Origin: Candidatus Terasakiella magnetica
GTDB taxonomy: Bacteria; Pseudomonadota; Alphaproteobacteria; Rhodospirillales; Terasakiellaceae
Assembly (NCBI RefSeq): GCF_900093605.1
Contig: NZ_FLYE01000002.1
Coordinates: forward strand, 1-64,000
Direction: 5' to 3'
Length of the DNA stretch: 64,000 nt
Part shown: piece after piece, positions 1 to 8,620 of the stretch
Layout: each line of letters opens with the position of its first letter
Numbering within the stretch: the stretch's first letter is position 1
The notes under the pieces: model-generated
What the model was told of the DNA's origin: nothing
What the model saw: only the letters and a program-made list of their open reading frames with translations
The model's database searches: none
Translations under genes and position numbers: made by a program

Positions 1-103
1 TGCTATAACCGGACACTGATTATGTTGATAATATCTTTTATTGATGGAAGTTAGCGTGGAAGTTAGATAGGGTTTCTCTGTTCCTTATTAAATACGCAGT
101 GAG

Positions 104-1825
104 ATGATGCGAGCTAGAACTCTTCCTTTTTTGATTATAAGCGCCATTGCTGCTGCGGTTAGTTTGTATTTCATTACATACTCCTATTTTAAGGACGAAG
201 AGTTTTCAAAAATCATGGGGCGCTTATCGCTTTATGAAAATACTTTGGTAAGTGAAATAGAACGGTTTTCGTATTTTCCTTATGTCCTGTCTCAGGATTC
301 TTTTGTTATCAACTCTCTTGAAAATGGGAATTTAAACGGCCTAAATGAGCGTTTAGCGGCCTTTGTTGATAAATCCGGTTTGGCTTATATTTATCTGATG
401 GATAAGAATGGCGTCACCGTTTCTGCATCGAATTATAAATCAAAAAACAGTTTTATTGGCCGGAGTTACAAATTTAGGCCCTATTTCAAACAGGCTATTC
501 AGGGCAGCCGCGGGGAGTTTTACGGTATTGGTGTGACGACCTTTTTGCCGGGGTATTTTATTTCTGCCCCTGTGCGCAAGGTAAATGGGGAAATTATTGG
601 TGTTGTCGCCATTAAAATCGACTTGCGCAAACTGGAAGAAATATGGGCAAGCGCTGGCGAAAATGTGTTGCTCACCAACCGGGACGGGATTGTCTTATTG
701 TCGTCAAATAAGGCTTGGCGCTATCGCTCTTTATTTCCCATTTCCGATAAAAGGCGCATAGAAATACGAGAAGAACGTCAGTTTGCAAATCAACCCCTTA
801 AGTCTTTAAATTGGAGGGTCTGGAACGAAACTGAAGCGGTGGTTGAAGGGCAACATTTTCTGATTGAACAAAAAGAGCTGCAACAACGAGAATGGACCTT
901 GCATTATTTTGCCAGCGATCGCCCGGTTCAAGAAAAAACCTGGTTGGCATTGATCTCTATTATCGTTGTTCTGGTCATCATTTTTTCCTATCTCCAATTG
1001 CGTCGTTCCTTAAAAATTGGTCAGGCCTTACGAGACTCTCAAGCTGATTCAGCTGAATTGCGTGAAGCCAACCTGCGTCTTGCCCATGAGGTAGAAGAGC
1101 GAAAAGCAACCGAAGAAAGACTGAAAAAAACACGTAGTGAACTGTCACGTGCCAGCCGATTAGCCGCTCTTGGTCAGCTTTCTGTTTCTGTCACTCATGA
1201 ACTGGGGCAACCCATTGCTGCCATGCGCAATTATTTGACCGCTGCTGAATTTGCACCCGTGCCACCTGAAGCCAGCTTTTTAGAAAAAATGACCAATTTG
1301 GCTTTGCGAATGGAAAATATCACCAAGCAGCTTAAGTTTTTCGCCCAACCTGGAGAGCTCCGGTTTGAACAAGTGAATATGCATGATGTGATTGCAGGTG
1401 CACAGGAACTCGTCATGCCAAATCTGGGGGCATCTTGTGCGCAATTAAAGAAAGAGTTGGTTGAGAGAGCTGTTTATGTAAGGGGAAATCAACTCCGCTT
1501 AGAACAGGTCCTAACGAATTTAATGCGAAATGCCCTAGATGCAATGGAGGGGACTGATCAGTCCTTTCTTATTATTCGAATGACATGCACCACAGACAAA
1601 GCCATTATTGAAGTGCTTGATACGGGCAGTGGATTAGAAGGTGCAACTTTGGAAAAACTGCAAGAACCTTTCGTAACATCAAAAGCGTCGGGTAAAGGGA
1701 TGGGCCTTGGCCTTTCAATTTCAACTGAGATTGTCAAAGAGCATAATGGCGCGTTAAAAGCACGAAACAGAGACAAAGGCGGGGCGGCTTTTTCCATTGA
1801 ACTCCCTTTAAGTGATGAGGAATAA
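104..1825 (+). CDS. dctB: DctB-like sensor histidine kinase
   Basis: Membrane sensor kinase (573 aa) that probably detects C4-dicarboxylates or a similar TRAP substrate and phosphorylates the regulator encoded 3 bp downstream. A first membrane helix lies at about residues 8-27, a periplasmic double-Cache-like domain follows to about 278, and a second helix spans about 280-299. A coiled-coil linker leads to the H-box SVTHELGQPIAAM (H365), and the ATPase has N-box (LMRNALDAME), G1 (DTGSGL) and G2 (GKGMGLGLS) motifs. The length and the HELGQP motif fit the DctB family. Two ATG codons lie in tandem at 104 and 107, with only a weak ribosome site. The ligand is inferred from the linked dctPQM genes. 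Bases 1-103 hold no gene I can support. Confidence 0.88.
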   Translation: MMRARTLPFLIISAIAAAVSLYFITYSYFKDEEFSKIMGRLSLYENTLVSEIERFSYFPYVLSQDSFVINSLENGNLNGLNERLAAFVDKSGLAYIYLMDKNGVTVSASNYKSKNSFIGRSYKFRPYFKQAIQGSRGEFYGIGVTTFLPGYFISAPVRKVNGEIIGVVAIKIDLRKLEEIWASAGENVLLTNRDGIVLLSSNKAWRYRSLFPISDKRRIEIREERQFANQPLKSLNWRVWNETEAVVEGQHFLIEQKELQQREWTLHYFASDRPVQEKTWLALISIIVVLVIIFSYLQLRRSLKIGQALRDSQADSAELREANLRLAHEVEERKATEERLKKTRSELSRASRLAALGQLSVSVTHELGQPIAAMRNYLTAAEFAPVPPEASFLEKMTNLALRMENITKQLKFFAQPGELRFEQVNMHDVIAGAQELVMPNLGASCAQLKKELVERAVYVRGNQLRLEQVLTNLMRNALDAMEGTDQSFLIIRMTCTTDKAIIEVLDTGSGLEGATLEKLQEPFVTSKASGKGMGLGLSISTEIVKEHNGALKARNRDKGGAAFSIELPLSDEE

Positions 1826-1828
1826 GGC

Positions 1829-3178
1829 ATGAGTACTGATAATAAGCCGACTTTCCGCGTGATTGTGATTGATGATGATAAAGAAATGCGAGAATCCCTC
1901 GTTCACCTGCTAGAAACAACAAGCTGGCAGGTTGATACCTTCACCCGCGCAGACAGCTTTCTGGAACGTATCGATAGTCTCGAGCCTGACGTGATCTTGT
2001 CAGACTATAGAATGCCCGGTATGGACGGCATGGAAATGTTGCGCCAATTAAAGCTCAAAAATGTCCGTGTTCCGGTTGTTCTGATTTCGGCCCATGGGGA
2101 TATCCCCATGGCTGTGGAAGCTATGCAGATTGGGGCTTATACTTTTTTAGAAAAGCCGTTTGATCCGCGCCGATTGCTCAGTGTGTTGAAACATGCTGCT
2201 GAACAACATCGCTTAAATGAAGATGCTGAACGCCTAAAGGCTCGATTGGCACAATTGTCTGGTCTGGACCGCATCCTGATTGGTCAAACAGAGGAAATTA
2301 GCCGCTTGCGCGAAGATATCCTTAATTTTTCCGATGTGGATGCGCCGATCATGCTTCTTGGTGAAACAGGGACCGGAAAAGAAGTCGTTGCGCGTGCCCT
2401 GCATGACCTTAGTAACCATGCCAATGGTCCATTTGTTGTTTTAAACTGCGCAACCATTCCTGCGGAGCGGTTTGAAATCAGCATGTTTGGTGAAGCTGCA
2501 ACAAGCCCGGGTGTGCTGGCAAGTGCAGATGGGGGCACACTTTTCTTGGATGAAATTGGGGCGTGTCCTGCACCTGTGCAAGCAAAACTGTTAAGGGCGA
2601 TTGAGACCCGCGAATATATACCTGTGGGCGGTGAAAAAGCTATTCCGACAAATATGCGCATCCTTTCAGCCACCAATGAAAATTTAGAGGCGGGGGTGGC
2701 AAATGGGGATTTTCGTGCCGATTTGCTTTATCGCTTAAATACGCTTGTGTTGAACCTTCCCACATTGCGCGAACGGCGCTCAGACGTCGTCTTGCTGTTC
2801 TCTCATTTTCTGGCTGAATATGGTGCTGTCTATGAAGTTGGCCCCCCAGAATTAAAACATGAGGATGTATCAGCACTGATGAGCCATGACTGGCCGGGAA
2901 ATGTGCGCGAATTGCGCCATGTTGCAGAACGCCTTTTGCTGGCAGCACGACGCGGACGTGGCAGTGTGGCAGAAGCCATAAAGCCGGACCATGATCACGG
3001 CGATGTTCCCGACACTTTAAGAGAAGCTGTGGCTGCCTTTGAGCGTGAACTGATCGCAAAAGCCATTAAAACCCATCAAGGGAAAATGGACGCCGTGGCA
3101 GAAAGCTTAGGCATTGGACGGCGCACTTTAAACGAAAAAATCGTAAAATTGGGGCTGGATAAAAACGCCTTAATTTAG
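1829..3178 (+). CDS. dctD: DctD-like AAA+ response regulator lacking GAFTGA
   Basis: Partner of the upstream kinase (449 aa). It has an N-terminal receiver with phospho-acceptor D59 (ILSDYRMPG), an AAA+ domain with Walker A GETGTGKE (178-185) and Walker B GGTLFLDEIG (235-244), and a C-terminal Fis-type helix-turn-helix (AVAESLGIGRRTLNEK). The loop that should carry the sigma-54-contacting GAFTGA motif is shortened to MFGEAATSPGV between the two Walker motifs, so canonical sigma-54 activation is doubtful. The arginine-finger region FRADLLYRLN is kept. It is co-transcribed with dctB and sits just upstream of dctP, which it probably regulates. The family is clear; the mode of action is inferred. 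Confidence 0.88.
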   Translation: MSTDNKPTFRVIVIDDDKEMRESLVHLLETTSWQVDTFTRADSFLERIDSLEPDVILSDYRMPGMDGMEMLRQLKLKNVRVPVVLISAHGDIPMAVEAMQIGAYTFLEKPFDPRRLLSVLKHAAEQHRLNEDAERLKARLAQLSGLDRILIGQTEEISRLREDILNFSDVDAPIMLLGETGTGKEVVARALHDLSNHANGPFVVLNCATIPAERFEISMFGEAATSPGVLASADGGTLFLDEIGACPAPVQAKLLRAIETREYIPVGGEKAIPTNMRILSATNENLEAGVANGDFRADLLYRLNTLVLNLPTLRERRSDVVLLFSHFLAEYGAVYEVGPPELKHEDVSALMSHDWPGNVRELRHVAERLLLAARRGRGSVAEAIKPDHDHGDVPDTLREAVAAFERELIAKAIKTHQGKMDAVAESLGIGRRTLNEKIVKLGLDKNALI

Positions 3179-3301
3179 CCTTGCGGATTTCCGCTTGTTC
3201 TTTTTCAACGGGCCTGCGGTTTTCTTCATGAGTCTCCTTCAATGAAATCTGTAACCTTCTTGGTGAGGTTAAATTGAATTTTCATTCTGGGAGTTAAGTT
3301 A

Positions 3302-4306
3302 ATGAAAAAGTTTCTTGGTAAAGCATGTTTGACGGCTATGGCACTCACATTTACAGGGGAGGCCGTTGCGGCAGATTGGAATGTTTCCCTATGGGGTAAA
3401 CGTCGTGCATTTACTGAACATGTTGAAAAACTAGCTGAATTGGTTGAACAGAAAACCAAAGGCGAGTTTAAGCTGAATATTTCTTATGGTGGCCTGTCCA
3501 AAAACAAAGAGAACCTAGACGGCATTTCCATTGGTGCATTTGAAATGGCGCAATTCTGCGCAGGCTATCACCGTGATAAAAACCCGACCATCACTGTTGC
3601 TGAGCTACCATTCCTTGGTGTCTCCAGCCTAGTTGAAGAACGTAAAATTTCTCAAAAATTATATAAGCACCCCGCCGTTATCAAAGATCTTGCACGCTGG
3701 AATGCAACACTTTTGATGCCTTCGCCAATGCCACAATATAATATTGCGGGTATCGGTGATGCACCAAAATCTTTAGACGATTTTAAAGGCCTGTCTGTTC
3801 GTGCCACAGGTGGTATTGGTGCTGCGATGAAGGCCGTTGGGGCCGTTCCAACGTCCATGTCTGCTTCTGAAGTTCGCCAAGCACTCGATGGCGGTGTGAT
3901 TAAAGCTGTTGCCTTTGCCCAACATGCCCATATGGCTTTTGGCACCGTTGAAAAAGCAACATGGTGGACGACAAATTTAAACCCGGGCACGGTAAACTGC
4001 CCAGTTGTTGTCAATACCGATGCCTTGGCTGACCTTAAACCAGCTCATCGTGATGCATTGCTTGGTTCTGTTGATGAAGCACTAGATCACTACATCGATA
4101 ATTACAACAACAAAACCATGAAAAAATGGGGCCCAACCCTAAAAGAACGTGGCATTCAAGAAGTGACCTTTGGTGATGCAGCACTTACAGGCCTGAAAGC
4201 CAAAGTTGCAACCCCGGCTGCACAAAGCTGGATCAAGCAAAACACAGAAAAAGGCCTTCCGGCACAAGAACTCTATGACTTCTTTACCGGTATGATCGGC
4301 AAATAA
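3302..4306 (+). CDS. dctP: TRAP transporter periplasmic substrate-binding protein
   Basis: Extracytoplasmic solute receptor of a TRAP transporter (334 aa). A Sec signal peptide ends near VAA at residues 21-23. The mature protein has the DctP fold signature, including FKGLSVRATGGIGAAMKAVGAVP, the region around the arginine that anchors the carboxylate of the substrate. It binds an organic acid in the periplasm and hands it to DctQ/DctM. The gene stands 123 bp after dctD in the same direction, and I see no clear sigma-54 promoter in that gap. A hairpin terminator follows it, which would give more receptor than permease, as is usual for these operons. The substrate cannot be read from sequence. 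Confidence 0.9.
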   Translation: MKKFLGKACLTAMALTFTGEAVAADWNVSLWGKRRAFTEHVEKLAELVEQKTKGEFKLNISYGGLSKNKENLDGISIGAFEMAQFCAGYHRDKNPTITVAELPFLGVSSLVEERKISQKLYKHPAVIKDLARWNATLLMPSPMPQYNIAGIGDAPKSLDDFKGLSVRATGGIGAAMKAVGAVPTSMSASEVRQALDGGVIKAVAFAQHAHMAFGTVEKATWWTTNLNPGTVNCPVVVNTDALADLKPAHRDALLGSVDEALDHYIDNYNNKTMKKWGPTLKERGIQEVTFGDAALTGLKAKVATPAAQSWIKQNTEKGLPAQELYDFFTGMIGK

Positions 4307-4324
4307 CCTTACCTGCAAAACAAG

Positions 4325-4352
4325 AGGGGTGTCAGCGAGGCACCCCTTTTTT
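4325..4352 (+). terminator. attenuating terminator between dctP and dctQ
   Basis: A 7-bp stem AGGGGTG/CACCCCT with a 9-nt loop is followed by five T. It lies inside the operon, so it is likely a partial terminator that lowers dctQM expression relative to dctP. Confidence 0.75.
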
Positions 4353-4376
4353 GATAATTTAAAAAGGAAGAAAGTC

Positions 4377-5009
4377 ATGGCTGGTAGTGCAAATGTGCTT
4401 ACAGATGACAGCCTGTTAAGCCAACTGGATCAAAAGCTCAATGTCGTTGGGAAGTTTCTTGCCCTGATTAGTGGCCTTGCGGTTTTTTCACTGATGATCT
4501 TGGCGGTTATGTCGGTGGGGGGACGGAATTTTTTCAACCATCCACTCCCTGGCTATGTGGATTGGATTGAACAGGCCATGCCGCTAATTGCCTTTATGGG
4601 AGTGTCTTACGTTCAAAGAAATGGCGGCCACATCCGCATGGATATGGTGGTGAGCCGCCTTAAAGGGCGTTTTCTCTATGCTGCGGAACTTATTACCACT
4701 CTCGCCATTTTAATTGTGATGGTGCTGGTCGTGTGGGGCAGTTGGGAACATTTTCTGCGCAGCTTCGATTTTAGCGCCCCGCTGTGGAGCCGTGACAGCT
4801 CTATGGATATTGCATTGCCTCTCTGGCCTGCAAAGCTCTTAGCCCCTGTGGCCTTTGGTGTTTTATGCCTGCAACTGATTTTACAAGCTTGGGGTTACCT
4901 TTGGGCTTTAATTTCAGGAACCAACAGACCCGTTGGCGTGCCTTTGATTGAAGATGTTGCAACACAAGCCGCCAATGAAGCTGAACATGTCAGCGGACAT
5001 GATACGTAA
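4377..5009 (+). CDS. dctQ: TRAP transporter small permease subunit
   Basis: Small membrane subunit of the TRAP transporter (210 aa) with about four predicted transmembrane helices and a polar tail of about 40 residues. An in-frame upstream ATG exists at 4329, but it overlaps the terminator hairpin. The ATG at 4377 has a good ribosome site (AGGAAG, 6 nt upstream) and is preferred. It pairs with the large subunit, which starts 11 bp downstream, to form the sodium-coupled permease. The 'VDWIEQAMPLIAFMGVSYVQRNGGHIRMD' region (residues about 60-87) matches the DctQ family pattern of an acidic helix followed by a GGHI motif. Confidence 0.88.
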   Translation: MAGSANVLTDDSLLSQLDQKLNVVGKFLALISGLAVFSLMILAVMSVGGRNFFNHPLPGYVDWIEQAMPLIAFMGVSYVQRNGGHIRMDMVVSRLKGRFLYAAELITTLAILIVMVLVVWGSWEHFLRSFDFSAPLWSRDSSMDIALPLWPAKLLAPVAFGVLCLQLILQAWGYLWALISGTNRPVGVPLIEDVATQAANEAEHVSGHDT

Positions 5010-5020
5010 GGAATTGATTA

Positions 5021-6424
5021 ATGGAACCTATTGAAATTGGATTGATCGTTTCCGGCGGTATGCTTGTTCTGGTCATTTTGGGAATGCGCGTGGCATTTGC
5101 TGCGGGTCTGGCGGGTGTTGTTGGCCTGATTTGGATTTTCTGGGCGAAAAAAGGCTATGACCCTGAAGCCTTTATATGGGCTGTTGGGATTGCAGCTAAA
5201 ATTGCCGGACAGGTGCCCCATTCCAAGGTGGCAAATCAGGCGCTTTCGCTTATTCCAACCTTTATTCTCATTGGTTATCTTGCCTATTATGCCGGGCTAA
5301 CCAAGGCCTTGTTTGAGGCTGCTAAACGTTGGATTGCTTGGGTGCCGGGTGGCTTAGCGGTTGCAACTGTCTTTGCCACAGCCGGATTTGCTGCCGTATC
5401 AGGTGCCTCCATTGCAACATCAGCTGTTTTTGCCCGTATCGCCATCCCGGAAATGTTGAAGATTGGTTATGATAAACGCTTTGCAGCCGGTGTGGTTGCC
5501 GCAGGGGGCACACTGGCTTCCTTGATCCCGCCATCTGCCATTTTGGTGATCTATGCGATTATCGTAGAACAGGATGTGGGGAAACTGTTATTAGCCGGCT
5601 TTATTCCCGGTGCGTTTTCTGCCTTAATTTATGGGGGCCTGATCATCGGTATGGCCATGACCATTAAGAATTTTGGCCCACCGGTAAAGGGATATAGCTG
5701 GAAAGATCGTCTGGTTTCCTTGCCACCTGCTTTGCCGATTTTCTTTGTTGTTTTCATCATTATTGTCTTTATCTACAACCCGTTTGGCGGGGATGCTTGG
5801 GGAACGCCAACCGAAGGTGGGGCGTTAGGCGCGTTTGTCGTGTTCTGTATGGCGGCCTATAAGGGGATGCGCTGGGCAGAACTCAAAGATGCTTTGCTGG
5901 AAACCGCAAAACTATCGGTCATGATCTTTACCATCATCTGGGGTGTGCTTATTTATGTGCGCTTCCTTGGGTTTGCAAAACTGCCCAATGCATTTTCTGA
6001 CTGGATTACATCACTGGATTATTCCCCCATGTTGATCCTCATCATGATCCTGCTGGCCTATGCCGTCTTGGGTATGTTTATGGATGCCATTGGCATGTTA
6101 CTTTTAACCCTGCCTGTGGTTTATCCTGCCGTCATGGCGCTCAATGGTGGTGAAGCGGTAAGTGCCGCACAAAGCACCTTTGGCATGAGTGGGGCCATGT
6201 GTGCCGTCTGGTTTGGAATTTTGGTGGTGAAAATGGCAGAGTTCTGTCTCATCACCCCACCCATTGGATTAAACTGCTTTGTCGTTGCCGGTGTGCGTGA
6301 TGACCTAAGTGTTCAAGATGTTTTTAGAGGCGTTACTCCCTTCTTCATCGCGGATGCTATTACCATTGCACTCTTGATCGCATTTCCTGCGATTGTCATC
6401 TGGTTGCCAAGCATGGCAGGATAA
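5021..6424 (+). CDS. dctM: TRAP transporter large permease subunit
   Basis: Large, channel-forming subunit (467 aa) of the TRAP transporter, with about twelve hydrophobic segments and the family signatures SGASIATSAVFARIAIPEM and GGTLASLIPPSA. It imports the substrate bound by DctP using the sodium gradient. It ends the dct operon, and a strong terminator lies 8 bp beyond its stop codon. Length and order dctP-dctQ-dctM are typical. No internal disruption is visible. Confidence 0.92.
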   Translation: MEPIEIGLIVSGGMLVLVILGMRVAFAAGLAGVVGLIWIFWAKKGYDPEAFIWAVGIAAKIAGQVPHSKVANQALSLIPTFILIGYLAYYAGLTKALFEAAKRWIAWVPGGLAVATVFATAGFAAVSGASIATSAVFARIAIPEMLKIGYDKRFAAGVVAAGGTLASLIPPSAILVIYAIIVEQDVGKLLLAGFIPGAFSALIYGGLIIGMAMTIKNFGPPVKGYSWKDRLVSLPPALPIFFVVFIIIVFIYNPFGGDAWGTPTEGGALGAFVVFCMAAYKGMRWAELKDALLETAKLSVMIFTIIWGVLIYVRFLGFAKLPNAFSDWITSLDYSPMLILIMILLAYAVLGMFMDAIGMLLLTLPVVYPAVMALNGGEAVSAAQSTFGMSGAMCAVWFGILVVKMAEFCLITPPIGLNCFVVAGVRDDLSVQDVFRGVTPFFIADAITIALLIAFPAIVIWLPSMAG

Positions 6425-6431
6425 AGTGGAG

Positions 6432-6465
6432 CTGAGGGAGAGGTTTACTCTTCCTCAGTTTTTTT
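6432..6465 (+). terminator. terminator of the dct operon
   Basis: An 11-bp stem (6432-6442 with 6448-6458, one G-T pair) with a GTTTA loop is followed by seven T. Confidence 0.9.
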
Positions 6466-6599
6466 ATGAGAGGAGGCCTCCAATACTTGATGTCATAAAA
6501 CTTCTATCTTTTCGCCATCAAACCTTTATCTGCCTGAAACATTACTGCACGACAAATTGTTTAAATTCGCAATATTGATAACGTACAGTGAAGATAGAG

Positions 6600-7400
6600 A
6601 TGACAAACGATCAAGAAGGTAACCTCGAAATCCGTTTGGCAAAAACAGCCGAAGATATTCTTGCAGCACAACGCCTACGCTATCGTGTCTTTTTTGAAGG
6701 CATGGGAGCTGTTGCGAATGAAGATGTTGCACGTTCCAAACGCGATTTTGACCAGTTCGACGCTTATTGTGACCACTTGCTGGTTATTGACCCTAATAGA
6801 ACGGGTGATCAAGCCATCGTTGGCACTTATCGTCTCTTGCGTCGCAGCGTTGCACAGAAACATCAAGGTTTCTATTCTGCCAATGAGTTCGACCTTTCCT
6901 ATCTTGAAAACTATCCCGGTGAAATCGTTGAATTGGGGCGTTCCTGCGTTGATCCAAACTATCGTGGGAAGGCGGTGATGCAACTGCTATGGCGCGGAAT
7001 TGCAGAATATATAGCTGAGCATAAAATTTCACTCATGTTCGGTTGTGCCAGTTTCCCTGGTACAGACCCGGACTCTATGAAAAGCGCCCTTTCCTATCTG
7101 CATCACTACCACAAAGCACCCTCACAATGGGCACCCAAAGCTATAGAGGGCCGATTTGTGGACCTTAAACTATTGAAGAAAAAGCAAATTGACACCCGCC
7201 AAGCTTTGCGTGAAATGCCACCATTGATCAAAGGTTACTTGCGTGTTGGTGGTGTAATTGGCAAAGGTGGTGTGATTGACCATGAATTCAACACTCTGGA
7301 TGTCTGCCTGTTAGTCGAAACAGGCAATGTAACGGGGCGCTATCGTCGTCACTATTTACAAAGCAATGAATCCTCTTCAACCGAGGTTGCGACTCAATGA
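6600..7400 (+). CDS. olsB: L-ornithine N-acyltransferase (OlsB-like)
   Basis: GNAT-fold acyltransferase (266 aa) of the OlsB/hemolysin-like family. It transfers a 3-hydroxyacyl group from ACP to ornithine, giving lyso-ornithine lipid. Family signatures are LRYRVFFEGMGA near the N terminus, the strand VELGRSCVDPNYRG, and FGCASFPGTDP. The next gene, a PlsC-type acyltransferase, overlaps by 4 bp (ATGA) and supplies the second acylation, so the pair should make ornithine lipid. A GTG at 6588 is in frame, but the ATG at 6600 has the better purine-rich leader. A weak Pho-box-like pair (6490-6496 and 6501-6507, 11 bp apart) lies upstream and may suggest phosphate control. Confidence 0.85.
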   Translation: MTNDQEGNLEIRLAKTAEDILAAQRLRYRVFFEGMGAVANEDVARSKRDFDQFDAYCDHLLVIDPNRTGDQAIVGTYRLLRRSVAQKHQGFYSANEFDLSYLENYPGEIVELGRSCVDPNYRGKAVMQLLWRGIAEYIAEHKISLMFGCASFPGTDPDSMKSALSYLHHYHKAPSQWAPKAIEGRFVDLKLLKKKQIDTRQALREMPPLIKGYLRVGGVIGKGGVIDHEFNTLDVCLLVETGNVTGRYRRHYLQSNESSSTEVATQ

Positions 7401-8224
7401 TGTCTCTTCTGAGAGGTTCGCTGCGGACTATTCTTTTCCTAATCTGGACAGCTCTATTGCTGGTGCCTTATCTGTTGGTGTTTCCCTTGGGCTGGCGCTT
7501 TAGACGTGGATTTGTCAGCCTATGGCACAAAGGGGTCTGCGCACTTCTCTTTATTAAAATTCATCAACAGGGTCTTCCCGTAAAAGACCAACGTGTTTTA
7601 TTGGCTGGAAACCATCTTTCTTATTTGGATATCCCCATCATAGCTTCCTGTTTAGATGTAACCTTTGTTGCCAAATCAGATGTGGCAAGCTGGCCCCTTT
7701 TTGGGTTTCTTGCACGGATTTCCCAAACGGCATTTATTGATCGCAAGCCTTCCATGGCGCGCCTTCAGAAAAATGAGTTGAAGGAACGTTTGATCAAAGG
7801 GGAACGCATTTTGATCTTTCCCGAAGGGACGAGTACAAACGGTAAAAACGTTAAGCCCTTTAAAACGTCACTGTTTGAAATTGCGATGGATGAAGAGATA
7901 CGTGAACACTGTATGGTGCAGCCCATCACGATCAGCCCAAGCGCTAATAAAGACGGTTCTGCCTTAAGCAGTGAACAAAGGGATCAATATGCTTGGTATG
8001 GGGATATGACACTTCTGCCGCATCTTTGGAAAGTTTTTTGTCAAAAGGCAATGAATGTAGATGTTATCTTTCATGCACCCCTCTTGGCCAGTGAGTTTCC
8101 CGACCGTAAGCTTTTGGCTAACTGGGCTGAATGTCGTTCAAGAGCTGGATTAGAGAAAGTTTCTAACCCTATGAAGCAGTCCTCGTTCACAACTGACGAG
8201 ACAACACAGGCCTATCTTTCATAG
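7397..8224 (+). CDS. olsA: 1-acyl-glycerol-3-phosphate / lyso-ornithine-lipid acyltransferase
   Basis: PlsC-family O-acyltransferase (275 aa) with an N-terminal membrane helix (about 9-30), the catalytic NHLSYLD motif (HX4D) and the FPEGTS acceptor motif. Translationally coupled to olsB by an ATGA overlap, it most likely completes ornithine lipid by acylating the 3-hydroxy group. It may also act on lysophosphatidate. I see no gene in 8225-8479 downstream. Confidence 0.85.
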   Translation: MMSLLRGSLRTILFLIWTALLLVPYLLVFPLGWRFRRGFVSLWHKGVCALLFIKIHQQGLPVKDQRVLLAGNHLSYLDIPIIASCLDVTFVAKSDVASWPLFGFLARISQTAFIDRKPSMARLQKNELKERLIKGERILIFPEGTSTNGKNVKPFKTSLFEIAMDEEIREHCMVQPITISPSANKDGSALSSEQRDQYAWYGDMTLLPHLWKVFCQKAMNVDVIFHAPLLASEFPDRKLLANWAECRSRAGLEKVSNPMKQSSFTTDETTQAYLS

Positions 8225-8479
8225 TCAGAGATTAAATTGCACCCGTTATTATTGGTTTAACAGAGGCCTGCTCCGTTATCGTTTCACTTAGAAAAGCAAG
8301 ATAACGGCTTAATAGTCGTGTACTTCCTATAAGGATGGGCCTCTTTTGGAATCGACCATCGGAAATAGAATACACCGTGTCGTGACTGTGTAAGGTATGT
8401 AGGATTATGCATAACATATGTCTCACCTTGGTGTCCCACCAACAGAGTTACATGTCTAAAGCATTGATATAAAAGGAAG

Positions 8480-8556
8480 TGGTAGGGCAGACAGGACTCG
8501 AACCTGTGACCAGACCGTTATGAGCGGTCGGCTCTAACCAACTGAGCTACTGCCCC
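8480..8556 (-). tRNA. tRNA with CAU anticodon (Met elongator or Ile2)
   Basis: The reverse strand folds as a cloverleaf with encoded CCA. The acceptor is GGGGCAG/CTGCCCT (first pair G-U), the D arm GCTC..GAGC, the anticodon stem GACCG/CGGTC with loop CTCATAA, and the T arm contains GGTTCGAGTCC. The anticodon CAT is either methionine or, if C34 is lysidinylated by TilS, isoleucine reading AUA. Sequence alone does not separate these here. Confidence 0.93.
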
Positions 8557-8620
8557 ACACCAAAGAGAAGTGGCGTGAATTTACTGGAAACTCACGCCAC
8601 GTCAAGTCTATAGATTTGGA

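Noticed and set aside
8232-8426. 64-codon minus-strand frame after olsA
   Set aside because: No ribosome site, no recognisable pattern, AT-rich intergenic sequence.
8480-8556. tRNA as attachment site of the phage cluster
   Set aside because: It lies 16 kb from the cluster, and I found no repeat of its 3' end near 24.8 or 55.4 kb.
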